Positions 1-8,389 of a stretch of 64,000 bases of DNA are shown piece after piece. Origin of the DNA: Rhodoblastus sp963703385. Lineage in GTDB: Bacteria > Pseudomonadota > Alphaproteobacteria > Rhizobiales > Beijerinckiaceae. The stretch spans positions 62,001-126,000 of the forward strand of contig OY969816.1 in assembly GCA_963703385.1 (NCBI GenBank), written 5' to 3'. Each line of letters starts with the position of its first letter. The first letter of the stretch is position 1. The notes below the pieces were generated by a model. It was not told the origin of the DNA. It searched no databases and worked only from the letters and a program-made list of their open reading frames with translations. The position numbers and the translations under genes are program-made.

Positions 1-2
1 CG

Positions 3-2852
3 CTCGCCATGGCGATGGGCCATGTCATCCTGAAACAATTCCATGTCGACCGGCAGGTCGATTATTTCGTGGATTACATCAGGCGCTACACCGACATGCC
101 GATGCTGGTGAAGCTGGTCGCGCAGGATGGAAAGCTCGTCCCCGACCGTTTTCTGCGCGCCAGCGATCTCGACGGCGCCCTTGGAGAGACCAACAATCCG
201 GAATGGAAGACCCTGGCTTTCAATGCAACCAGCGGCGAACTGGTCGCGCCGCGCGGCACGGTCGGCTTCCGCTGGGGCGAGAAGGGCAAGTGGAATCTCG
301 AAGCGAAAAAATCGGACGGCTCGCCGGTCGATCTGCTGCTGTCGCTCAAGGACCGCGACCATGAGCTGGTCGATGTCGCCTTCCCCTATTTCGGCAATAT
401 CGCGCACGACCATTTCACCCATTCCGACCACGCCAGCGTCCTGAACCGCCGGCTTCCGGCGGCGAAGCTGCAGACCAGGGACGGCGAGATCCTGGTCGCC
501 TCGGTCTATGACCTGTTCCTCGCCAATTATGGCGTCGATCGCGGCTTCGGCGGCGAAAATGTCGCCAAGAATTTTGACGAGGACGTTCCCTACACCCCCG
601 CCTGGGCGGAGAGGATCACGGGAGTCGCGCGCGAAAAAATCGTCCAGGTCGCGCACGAATTCGCCCTCAACGCCGAAAAGACCAACGGCCGCTCGATGGT
701 CATCATCGGCGCGGGCATGAACCATTGGTACAACAGCGATATGAATTATCGCGGCGTGATCAACATGCTGGTGATGTGCGGCTGCGTCGGCCAGTCCGGC
801 GGCGGTTGGGCGCATTATGTCGGGCAGGAAAAGCTGCGCCCGCAAGCCGGCTGGGCGCCGGTCGCCTTCGCGCTCGACTGGGGCCGCCCGCCGCGCCACC
901 AGAACGGCACGTCGTTCTTCTACGCCCACACCGATCAATGGCGCTACGAAAGTCTCGAGCCGAAGGAGATTCTCTCGCCGACCGCGCCCCCCGGTCCGTG
1001 GGACGGAGCGCTGATCGACTACAACGTCCGCGCCGAGCGCATGGGCTGGCTACCCTCCGCGCCGCAACTCGAGCAGAACCCGCTGACGATTGCGGGATTA
1101 GCCGCCGAAAAGGGCCTCGAGCCGAAGGATTACGTCGCGCAGGCGCTGGTTTCGGGCGAGTTGAAAATGTCCTGCGAGGATCCGGACAATCCGAAGAACT
1201 GGCCGCGCAATCTCTTTGTCTGGCGCTCCAATCTGCTCGGCTCGTCGGGCAAGGGGCACGAATATTTCCTCAAGCACCTGCTCGGAACGTCGCATGGCGT
1301 TCTGGGCAAGAATCTCGGCGATCAGGGGATGGCCAAGCCGAAGGACGTCGCCTGGCGCGACGACGCGCCGGAAGGAAAGCTCGACCTGCTGGTCACGCTC
1401 GATTTCCGCATGTCCACCACCTGCGTCTATTCCGATATCGTGCTGCCCGCGGCCACCTGGTACGAGAAGGATGACCTCAACACCTCCGACATGCATCCCT
1501 TCATCCATCCGCTCGGCGCGGCGGTCGATCCCAACTGGGAGTCCCGCTCCGACTGGGAAATCTACAAGGGAATCGCCAAGGCCTTTTCGCTGGTCGCGCC
1601 GGAAGTGCTGGGCGTCGAGACGGATGTCGTCCTGACGCCGATCCTGCACGATTCGCCGGGGGAGATCGCGCAGGCCCTCGACGTGAAGGAATGGAAGAAA
1701 GGCGAGATCGAGGCGGTTCCGGGCAGGACCATGCCGGCGGTGGCCGTGGTCGAGCGCGATTATCCGCATGTTTATCAGCGCTTCACCTCACTGGGGCCGC
1801 TGATGGACAAGATCGGCAATGGCGTCAAGGGGATCGCCTGGGAGACCCACGAGGAGGTGGAGAATCTCAAGAAGCTCAATGGCGTGGTGACCGACGAGGG
1901 ACCGACCAAGGGTCTCGCCCGGATGACCACCGCGGTCGAAGCGGCGGAAGCCGTGCTGATGATGGCGCCGGAAACCAATGGAGAAGTCGCCGTTCGCAGC
2001 TGGGAGGCGCTCGGCAAGACCACGGGCCTCGAACACGCCCATCTCGCCCTGCCGAAGGAAGACGAAAAAATCCGCTTCCGCGACATTGTCGCGCAGCCGC
2101 GCAAGATCATTTCCGCGCCGACCTGGTCGGGGCTGGAAAGCGAGCATGTCTGCTACAACGCCGGCTACACCAATGTCCACGAACTGATCCCCTGGCGCAC
2201 GCTGACCGGACGCCAGCAGCTCTACCAGGACCACCTCTGGATGCGGGCTTTCGGCGAGGGCCTGTGCGTCTATCGCCCGCCGATCGACACGCGAACCGTG
2301 AAGCCGGTGATCGACAAGCACCCCAACGGCGAAAAGCAGGTGGTGCTGAATTTCATCACGCCGCACCAGAAATGGGGCATTCACTCGACCTATACCGACA
2401 ATCTGCTGATGCTGACGCTGTCGCGCGGCGGGCCGATCGTCTGGATCAGCGAGCCGGACGCTTTAGCCGCGGGGATCGTCGATAACGACTGGATCGAAGC
2501 CTATAACTCCAATGGCGCCTTGACCGCCCGCGCGGTCGTGTCGCAGCGCGTGAAACAGGGTATGTGCATGATGTATCACGCACAGGAGAAGATCGTGAAC
2601 ACGCCCGGCGCCGAGACGACCGGGCGGCGCGGCGGCATCCATAATTCGGTGACGCGCGTGGTGCCGAAACCGACGCATATGATCGGCGGCTATGCGCAGC
2701 TGGCCTATGGCCTCAATTATTACGGCACGATCGGCACCAACCGCGACGAATTCGTGATCGTGAGAAAGATGAAGAAGGTCGACTGGCTTGAACGGCCCTA
2801 CGACCACGGCAAGCAAAAAACTCGCGGCCCCCTCACCCCCGCGGCGGAATAG
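3..2852 (+). CDS. narG: Respiratory nitrate reductase alpha subunit, 5'-truncated by window edge
   Basis: Catalytic molybdenum subunit of membrane-bound nitrate reductase, which reduces nitrate to nitrite at the cytoplasmic face using quinol electrons delivered through NarI and NarH. The frame is already open at base 3, and the first visible residues (AMGHVILKQFH, RRYTDMPMLV) match a region some 270-290 residues into full-length NarG. About 947 residues are therefore visible out of an expected 1,220-1,250. The N-terminal FeS ligands and Asp Mo ligand lie outside the window. Family hallmarks seen include STTCVYSDIVLPAATWYEKDD (about residues 465-485 of the visible part) and the C-terminal dinucleotide-binding segment. 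narH follows after 11 bases with a GGAG-type ribosome site. Confidence 0.97.
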   Translation, partial: LAMAMGHVILKQFHVDRQVDYFVDYIRRYTDMPMLVKLVAQDGKLVPDRFLRASDLDGALGETNNPEWKTLAFNATSGELVAPRGTVGFRWGEKGKWNLEAKKSDGSPVDLLLSLKDRDHELVDVAFPYFGNIAHDHFTHSDHASVLNRRLPAAKLQTRDGEILVASVYDLFLANYGVDRGFGGENVAKNFDEDVPYTPAWAERITGVAREKIVQVAHEFALNAEKTNGRSMVIIGAGMNHWYNSDMNYRGVINMLVMCGCVGQSGGGWAHYVGQEKLRPQAGWAPVAFALDWGRPPRHQNGTSFFYAHTDQWRYESLEPKEILSPTAPPGPWDGALIDYNVRAERMGWLPSAPQLEQNPLTIAGLAAEKGLEPKDYVAQALVSGELKMSCEDPDNPKNWPRNLFVWRSNLLGSSGKGHEYFLKHLLGTSHGVLGKNLGDQGMAKPKDVAWRDDAPEGKLDLLVTLDFRMSTTCVYSDIVLPAATWYEKDDLNTSDMHPFIHPLGAAVDPNWESRSDWEIYKGIAKAFSLVAPEVLGVETDVVLTPILHDSPGEIAQALDVKEWKKGEIEAVPGRTMPAVAVVERDYPHVYQRFTSLGPLMDKIGNGVKGIAWETHEEVENLKKLNGVVTDEGPTKGLARMTTAVEAAEAVLMMAPETNGEVAVRSWEALGKTTGLEHAHLALPKEDEKIRFRDIVAQPRKIISAPTWSGLESEHVCYNAGYTNVHELIPWRTLTGRQQLYQDHLWMRAFGEGLCVYRPPIDTRTVKPVIDKHPNGEKQVVLNFITPHQKWGIHSTYTDNLLMLTLSRGGPIVWISEPDALAAGIVDNDWIEAYNSNGALTARAVVSQRVKQGMCMMYHAQEKIVNTPGAETTGRRGGIHNSVTRVVPKPTHMIGGYAQLAYGLNYYGTIGTNRDEFVIVRKMKKVDWLERPYDHGKQKTRGPLTPAAE

Positions 2853-2863
2853 GAGCGAGAGAC

Positions 2864-4387
2864 ATGAAAATCCGCGCGCAAATCGCGATGGTGCTTAACC
2901 TCGACAAATGCATCGGCTGCCACACCTGTTCGATCACCTGCAAGAACGTGTGGACCAGCCGCGAGGGCGTCGAATACGCCTGGTTCAACAATGTCGAGAC
3001 CAAGCCGGGCATAGGCTATCCCCGCGACTGGGAAAACCAGAAGCGCTGGAACGGCGGCTGGAGGCGCAGGGCCGACGGCGGCATCGAACCGAAGATCGGC
3101 GGCAAATGGCGGATATTGGCGAAGATTTTCGCCAACCCCGACCTGCCGGAAATCGACGATTACTACGAGCCTTTCACCTTCGATTACGAGCATCTGCAAA
3201 AGGCGCCCGAACTCGAAGCCTTCCCCACCGCCCGGCCGCGCTCGCTGATCACCGGCGAGCGGATGGAGAAGATCGAAAGCGGCCCGAACTGGGAAGAAAT
3301 TCTCGGCGGCGAATTCTCCAAGCGCTCGGCGGATTACAATTTCGAGGGCGTGCAGAAGGAGATGTACGGCCAGTTCGAAAACACCTTCATGATGTATCTG
3401 CCGCGCCTGTGCGAGCACTGCCTCAATCCGGCCTGTTCGGCGTCCTGTCCCTCAGGCGCGATCTACAAGCGCGAGGAGGACGGCGTGGTCCTGATCGACC
3501 AGGACAAGTGCCGCGGCTGGCGCATGTGCGTTTCCGCCTGCCCCTACAAGAAAATCTATTACAACTGGTCCACCGGCAAATCGGAAAAGTGCATCCTGTG
3601 CTATCCGCGCCTCGAAGCCGGCATGCCCACCGTCTGTTCGGAAACCTGCGTCGGCCGCATCCGCTATCTCGGCGTCGTGCTCTATGACGCCGACCGCATC
3701 GAGGCCGCCGCCAGCGTGAAGGACGAGAAAAAGCTCTATAGCTCGCAGCTCGAAATCTTCCTCGATCCGAACGACCCGAAGGTGATCGAACAGGCGCGCG
3801 CCGACGGCGTGCCGGAGGCCTGGCTTGAGGCGGCCAGAAAATCGCCGGTGTGGAAAATGGCGATGGAATGGAAGGTCGCCTTCCCGCTCCATCCCGAATA
3901 TCGCACCCTGCCAATGGTCTGGTACATTCCGCCGCTCTCGCCGATCCAGGCGGCGGCGGAAGCGGGCAAGATGGGCATGGACGGCGCCATGCCGGATGTC
4001 AGGTCGCTACGCATCCCCCTGCGTTATCTCGCCAATCTGCTGACGGCGGGAGACGAAACGCCGGTGGCTCTGGGCCTCGAGCGCATGCTCGCCATGCGCG
4101 GCTATATGCGGGCCAAGAACGTCGACGGCGTGATCGACGAGGCCATTGCCGCGAAAGTCGGCCTGACGGGCTTGCAGATCGAGGAAATGTACCAGACCAT
4201 GGCGATCGCCAATTACGAGGATCGTTTCGTCATTCCGACCACCCATCGCGAATGGGCCGAGGACACCTATGACCTGCGCGGCTCCTGCGGCTTCTCCTTC
4301 GGCAACGGCTGTTCCGAAGGCGAGACGCCGAGCCTGTTCGGGGGCAACAAGACGCCGGCGATTCGCAAGCCGGAGGAGGTGGGCTGA
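2864..4387 (+). CDS. narH: Respiratory nitrate reductase beta subunit (iron-sulfur)
   Basis: Electron-transfer subunit linking NarI haems to NarG. Of 507 residues. Four Cys groups are visible: C16-x2-C19-x2-C22-x3-C26, a second near residues 184-196 (CEHCLNPACSASC), a third near 216 (CRGWRMCVSAC) and a fourth near 243-262 (CILC, later CSETC). The Trp in CRGWRMC is the known NarH substitution that makes one centre a [3Fe-4S] cluster, so the subunit should carry three [4Fe-4S] and one [3Fe-4S] cluster. The final TGA shares a base with the narJ ATG (ATGA-type junction at 4385-4388), so the two are translationally coupled. Confidence 0.98.
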   Translation: MKIRAQIAMVLNLDKCIGCHTCSITCKNVWTSREGVEYAWFNNVETKPGIGYPRDWENQKRWNGGWRRRADGGIEPKIGGKWRILAKIFANPDLPEIDDYYEPFTFDYEHLQKAPELEAFPTARPRSLITGERMEKIESGPNWEEILGGEFSKRSADYNFEGVQKEMYGQFENTFMMYLPRLCEHCLNPACSASCPSGAIYKREEDGVVLIDQDKCRGWRMCVSACPYKKIYYNWSTGKSEKCILCYPRLEAGMPTVCSETCVGRIRYLGVVLYDADRIEAAASVKDEKKLYSSQLEIFLDPNDPKVIEQARADGVPEAWLEAARKSPVWKMAMEWKVAFPLHPEYRTLPMVWYIPPLSPIQAAAEAGKMGMDGAMPDVRSLRIPLRYLANLLTAGDETPVALGLERMLAMRGYMRAKNVDGVIDEAIAAKVGLTGLQIEEMYQTMAIANYEDRFVIPTTHREWAEDTYDLRGSCGFSFGNGCSEGETPSLFGGNKTPAIRKPEEVG

Positions 4388-5148
4388 TGCGTGTTTTCCG
4401 CGCCTTTTCCGCGCTTCTGTCCTATCCGACGGAGGATTTTGTCGCGGCGCTCGACGAAATCGGCGAGGCCATCGCCAACGAGCGCCTCGTTCCGGCGCGC
4501 GAGCGCGCGGCCCTGCTCGATCTCGTTCACGATCTGCGCGGCCACGATCTCTATGATCTGCAGGAGCGCTATGTCCTGCTGTTCGATCGCACACGCTCGC
4601 TGTCGCTGCATCTGTTCGAACATGTCCACGGCGAGAGCCGCGACCGCGGCCAGGCCATGGTCGATCTGCGCGCGCTTTACGAGGCCAAGGGCCTGGTCGG
4701 CGCCGAGAACGAACTCCCCGATTTCACGCCGCTGTTCCTGGAGTTCCTCTCGACGCTCGACCCTGCCGAAGCTTTGCCCCTGCTGGGCGAACCGGCCCAT
4801 GTCTTCATGGCTTTGGCCGAGCGCCTGCACAAGCGCAAATCGCCCTATGAAGCGGTGTTCCGCGCGCTGACGGCGATCGCCAAGGTTCAGCCCGATGAAT
4901 CGCTTCTGGCGATTCTGCGCGCGGAGCCCGATCCCGCGCCCGACGATTTCGAGGCGCTGGATCAAGCCTATGAAGACGCGCGGGTGGATTTCGGCGCGCC
5001 CGCCGACGCCTGCGGGCGCGACGGTCTCGCCGCCAAGCTGCGTCAGGCGCGCCGCCCGGCGCCGGGCGTCGTCCAGAGCGTCAAGCCGCCCACCGCCTTC
5101 ACTTATTCCCCATCCTCTCAAGCCGCGGAGGCCGATCGCCATGGCTGA
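4387..5148 (+). CDS. narJ: Nitrate reductase assembly chaperone NarJ
   Basis: Cytoplasmic TorD/NarJ-family chaperone that holds apo-NarGH while the molybdenum cofactor and FeS clusters are inserted and before docking on NarI. It has 253 residues, normal for the family. The diagnostic stretch HLFEHVHGESRDRGQAM lies near residue 75, followed by ELPDFTPLFLEFLS. The C-terminal tail is Pro/Ser-rich and poorly conserved in the family. It overlaps narH at its start and narI by 8 bases at its end. It is not part of the mature enzyme. Confidence 0.96.
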   Translation: MRVFRAFSALLSYPTEDFVAALDEIGEAIANERLVPARERAALLDLVHDLRGHDLYDLQERYVLLFDRTRSLSLHLFEHVHGESRDRGQAMVDLRALYEAKGLVGAENELPDFTPLFLEFLSTLDPAEALPLLGEPAHVFMALAERLHKRKSPYEAVFRALTAIAKVQPDESLLAILRAEPDPAPDDFEALDQAYEDARVDFGAPADACGRDGLAAKLRQARRPAPGVVQSVKPPTAFTYSPSSQAAEADRHG

Positions 5149-5845
5149 CTTCGCCAATCACATGCTGTTCGGCTGGTATCCCTATCTTTGCCTGACGGTG
5201 TTCCTGCTCGGCAGCGCCATCCGCTTCGACCGCGAGCAATTCAGCTGGCGCTCGGGCTCGTCCCAGCTGCTGCGCCGCAAACAATTGCTGTGGGGATCCA
5301 ACCTGTTCCATGTCGGCATTCTCGTCATCTTCCTTGGTCATCTGGTTGGCCTGCTGACGCCGGTCGTGGTCTTCGAGACCCTCGGAATTCCGCATTACGC
5401 CAAGCAATTGCTGGCGATGGTGGTCGGCGGGCTCGCGGGCCTGATGTGTCTCGCCGGGCTGGTGTTGCTTCTGCATCGGCGGCTCACCGATCCGCGCATC
5501 CGCAACACGTCTTCGTTCAGCGACCTTGCGATCCTCTACATCCTGCTGGCGCAATTGCTGCTCGGCCTCTCGACCATCTTCGTGTCGGCCCAGCATCTCG
5601 ACGGCGGCGAGATGGTGAAGTTCATGACCTGGGCGCAGGGGGTTTTCACCTTGCGCGAGGGCAATTGGCGCATCATTGAGGACGTCAGCCCGATCTTCAA
5701 AATGCATCTCGCGCTCGGGATGACGATCTTCCTGATCTTCCCCTTCACCCGCCTGGTGCACATCTGGTCGGCGCCGGTCTGGTATCTCGGGCGGCAGGGC
5801 TATCAGGTCGTGCGCACCCGCAAGTCGATCGCGCCGGCGGAGTGA
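5141..5845 (+). CDS. narI: Respiratory nitrate reductase gamma subunit, dihaem cytochrome b
   Basis: Membrane anchor that oxidises quinol on the periplasmic side and passes electrons to NarH through two b haems. It has 234 residues and about five transmembrane segments. Candidate haem His residues lie in LFHVGILVIFLGHLVG (about 60-75) and in KMHLALGMTIFLIFPFTRLVHIW (about 188-210). The start at 5141 was chosen because MADFANHMLFGWYPY matches the family N-terminus and it overlaps the narJ stop by 8 bases; a longer open frame upstream is only shadow. Menaquinol or ubiquinol could be the donor; the neighbouring men genes make menaquinol plausible. Confidence 0.97.
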   Translation: MADFANHMLFGWYPYLCLTVFLLGSAIRFDREQFSWRSGSSQLLRRKQLLWGSNLFHVGILVIFLGHLVGLLTPVVVFETLGIPHYAKQLLAMVVGGLAGLMCLAGLVLLLHRRLTDPRIRNTSSFSDLAILYILLAQLLLGLSTIFVSAQHLDGGEMVKFMTWAQGVFTLREGNWRIIEDVSPIFKMHLALGMTIFLIFPFTRLVHIWSAPVWYLGRQGYQVVRTRKSIAPAE

Positions 5846-5849
5846 GCTG

Positions 5850-6671
5850 ATGAGCGCCTGCTCGGTCAAATCGCCGGACGCCTTTCCGGCGCGCACGGAA
5901 ATCAGCGTCAATGGCGAGGTTCTGCCTTACGCGGTGATCGCCGCCGAGGCGCAGAACCATGCCGCCGCTTCTCCGGCCGAGGCTTTCGCCGCAGCCGCGC
6001 GGGCTTTGGTGGTTCGCCAATTGCTGCTGCGGGAGGCGAAAAACCGCGGCCTGGCGCCGGCGCCGGAAGAGGATTCCGCGGGCCGTCGCGAGACGGAGGA
6101 GGACGCCCTGATCCGCGCCCTCGTCGCCCACGAGATTCCGCAGGACGAACCCGACGACGAAAGCTGCCGGCGCTATTTCGACAATAACCGGCGGCGCTTC
6201 CGCTCCGCCGACATTTACCAGGCCGCGCATATCCTGATCGCCGCGACGCCCGAAACCGAGGCGGCGGCGTTTGACGCGGCGCGTGAGATCATCGCACGGC
6301 TCAGGCAGGACCCTTCCGGCTTCGCCGACGCGGCGCGCGCCTGTTCCGCCTGTCCCTCGCGAGAAAACGGCGGCAATCTCGGCCAGATCACGCGCGGCCA
6401 GATGATCCCGGAATTCGAAAGCGCGCTCTTCGCCATGGCGCCGGGCGAGATTTCCGACCAGCCCTTGCGCACCCGCTACGGCTTTCATATCGTGCGGCTC
6501 GATCGCAAGATCGAGGGACGCGAGCCGCCCTTCGAAATGGCGCGGGCGCGCATTGCGTCCTTTCTTTCGCAGACGCGGGAACGGCAGGCGATCGCGGGTT
6601 TTATCGCCCATCTGGCGCAGCAGGCGGATATTCGCGGGATCTCATTGTCGCCTTCGGGCAAGGGAGCGTGA
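5850..6671 (+). CDS. Parvulin-type peptidyl-prolyl isomerase (NifM/PpiC-like)
   Basis: Predicted peptidyl-prolyl cis-trans isomerase of 273 residues. The N-terminal 120 residues are helical and NifM/SurA-like; the rotamase domain spans about 125-225, with AAHILIAATPE, GGNLGQITRGQMIPEFE and LRTRYGFHIVRLDRKIEG, the standard parvulin core. No signal peptide is visible, so it should act in the cytoplasm. It starts 4 bases after narI, which suggests a folding role for the nitrate reductase subunits. That role is inferred from position only. Its final TGA overlaps the GTG start of the next gene. Confidence 0.88.
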   Translation: MSACSVKSPDAFPARTEISVNGEVLPYAVIAAEAQNHAAASPAEAFAAAARALVVRQLLLREAKNRGLAPAPEEDSAGRRETEEDALIRALVAHEIPQDEPDDESCRRYFDNNRRRFRSADIYQAAHILIAATPETEAAAFDAAREIIARLRQDPSGFADAARACSACPSRENGGNLGQITRGQMIPEFESALFAMAPGEISDQPLRTRYGFHIVRLDRKIEGREPPFEMARARIASFLSQTRERQAIAGFIAHLAQQADIRGISLSPSGKGA

Positions 6672-7213
6672 CCTTGGCGCCAGCCATCGAAACATCGGCG
6701 AGGCGACAGCCGCCAGATTTCGTGGATTTCGATCCGCTCGCCCATTCTCTGACGGCGCTGGTCTATGACGAAAGCTTCGCCATCGGCCCCATCCTTCGGG
6801 CGATCGCCGACAGCGCCCGCGACGCCGGCCTGCGGCCGGGCGGCGTCATCGAAAAGGCAGGCCCGCCCCCGGCGCCGGGCCGCAAATGCGACATGCTGCT
6901 CGAAGACCTCGCCGGCGGCGAAATCGTCAAGATTTCCGAAAACCGGGGCGCCTACGCGCGCGGCTGCCGTCTTGATCTCGACGGCCTGGCTCGCGCCTGC
7001 GCTCTGGTTCTGTCGCAGCTGGAAAATTGCGACCTCATCCTGCTCAACAAATTCGGCAAGACCGAAGCCGAAGGCGGCGGCTTCCGCTGCATCGTTTCCG
7101 ACGCCCTCGCCCTGGAAATTCCGCTTGTCATCGGCGTGCCGCGCCGCAATCTCGCCGCCTGGCGCGAATTCGCCGGCGAACTGTCTTTCGAGCGCGACTT
7201 CGCCGGCGCCTGA
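6668..7213 (+). CDS. DUF2478 family protein (predicted NTPase-like, molybdenum-associated)
   Basis: A 181-residue protein of the DUF2478 family, which often sits near molybdenum transport or molybdoenzyme genes and resembles the NTPase1/THEP1 fold. Visible segments are LTALVYDE, the conserved CDMLLEDLAGGEIVKISENRG, and CDLILLNKFGKTEAEGGGFR, in which the NKFGK stretch and the following acidic residues are typical. GTG start, overlapping the parvulin stop as GTGA. Last gene of the nar operon as seen here. The exact function is not established; a role in molybdenum handling for NarG is inferred. Confidence 0.82.
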   Translation: MTLAPAIETSARRQPPDFVDFDPLAHSLTALVYDESFAIGPILRAIADSARDAGLRPGGVIEKAGPPPAPGRKCDMLLEDLAGGEIVKISENRGAYARGCRLDLDGLARACALVLSQLENCDLILLNKFGKTEAEGGGFRCIVSDALALEIPLVIGVPRRNLAAWREFAGELSFERDFAGA

Positions 7214-7256
7214 GTTTTATTCTCCATCGCGGTTCGCGCGATGGCGCCGCTGATCG

Positions 7257-7296
7257 TCTTGGCGCCCGAGGGAAACTCTTGGCGCCCGAGGGAAAC
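7257..7296 (+). repeat. Perfect 20-bp tandem duplication carrying the ribosome-binding site
   Basis: Two identical 20-base units lie head to tail at 7257-7276 and 7277-7296, immediately before the ATG of the methyltransferase. Each contains CCCGAGGGAAAC. The second copy supplies the GAGGGA Shine-Dalgarno at the right distance from the start; the first copy is a spare. Probably a recent slippage or duplication event. Confidence 0.9.
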
Positions 7297-8124
7297 ATGG
7301 CCGACCATGCCGTCATGACCATCGACGAGATCGATTTCGCTCAACTTTATCGCGACCACATGGCGGCGGCGGGCGGCCGGCGCAAACCGCCGGAAGAATG
7401 GGACCGCCGCGCCGCTTATTACGAGGACAAATTCGGCGCGGGGCCAAACGCCTATGTCGCGAAATTCATCGAGCTGACGCCACATGACGATTGCGAGACG
7501 CTGCTCGATGTGGGGTGCGGGCCGGGCGCGATCGCATTGGCCCTGGCGCCGGGCATGGCGCAAGTTTTCGGGCTGGATTACAGCCCGGCCATGCTGGCGC
7601 GGATGGAGGCCAAGGCGGCCGCGGCGGGCTTGAAGAATGTCTCGGGGATTTTGCGTTCCTGGGAAGACGACTGGTCCGATATTCCCGCCTGCGACCTCGT
7701 CGTCGCCTCGCGTTCGACGGCGGTGATGGATCTCGACGCCGCCCTGAAAAAGCTCGACGCCAAGGCCCGCCGGCGGGTCTGCCTGACCAGCCCGGTCGGC
7801 GGCCGCTTCATTCCGCCGGAAATTTTCGAGGTTTTGGGGCGGGTTGCGCCGCCGCCTCGGCCCGCGCCGCCCGATTATATTTACGTCCTCAACCTGCTGC
7901 ACCGCATGGGGCGCCGGCCGACCGTTCATTTCATCGCCAATGCCAGCCCGCTCGCCGAGCCGCTCGATTTCGACGCACTGGTCCGCGCCCTGTCGTTTTC
8001 GCTTGGCGAATTGAGCGGGGAGGCGAAGCGCCGGCTGATGGCCTGGCGCGAGACCTTGCCCGAAGACCAATGGCGGTTTCGCGGCGGTCCAAGCCACTGG
8101 GCCTTCATTGCATGGGAGACCTGA
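7297..8124 (+). CDS. Class I SAM-dependent methyltransferase
   Basis: A 275-residue methyltransferase with the SAM-binding motif LLDVGCGPGAIALALAPG near residues 68-85, an acidic strand end (VFGLDYSPAML) and a central motif CDLVVASRST. The substrate is unknown. The C-terminal half is a family-specific lid. ATG at 7297 was chosen over an upstream open frame because of the GAGGGA site 6-11 bases before it. It lies 83 bases after the nar operon on the same strand and could be read through from it. No transmembrane segment or signal is seen. Confidence 0.85.
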   Translation: MADHAVMTIDEIDFAQLYRDHMAAAGGRRKPPEEWDRRAAYYEDKFGAGPNAYVAKFIELTPHDDCETLLDVGCGPGAIALALAPGMAQVFGLDYSPAMLARMEAKAAAAGLKNVSGILRSWEDDWSDIPACDLVVASRSTAVMDLDAALKKLDAKARRRVCLTSPVGGRFIPPEIFEVLGRVAPPPRPAPPDYIYVLNLLHRMGRRPTVHFIANASPLAEPLDFDALVRALSFSLGELSGEAKRRLMAWRETLPEDQWRFRGGPSHWAFIAWET

Positions 8125-8290
8125 ACGGCGCGCGGGCGGCCAGGGATGGACGAAAGTCTTGCCGGTCTCACCCCCTGGATCGGCGGCGATCTTTTCCGCA
8201 GTTTTCAAATCGTTTCGGCGTCGGCCAGGACTTGCCGCGACGCTTGGTCGACGGTCGCCTGGCGAGTCTCCGGTTTGGTCCGCCAACAGC

Positions 8291-8318
8291 AAAAACCCGG
8301 CTTGCGCGCAAGCCGGGT
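8291..8318 (-). terminator. Rho-independent terminator of the outer-membrane channel gene
   Basis: Perfect 10-bp stem ACCCGGCTTG / CAAGCCGGGT with loop CGCG at 8295-8318, followed on the minus strand by a short T run (A run at 8291-8294 on the plus strand). It lies 72 bases beyond the stop of the minus-strand gene. Confidence 0.88.
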
Positions 8319-8389
8319 CCTGGTTCGCGATCCTTCGTCCATCAAGACGGCGGCGCGGCCCTCCCGGCCATGCCGTGGCCCGTCGCCGT

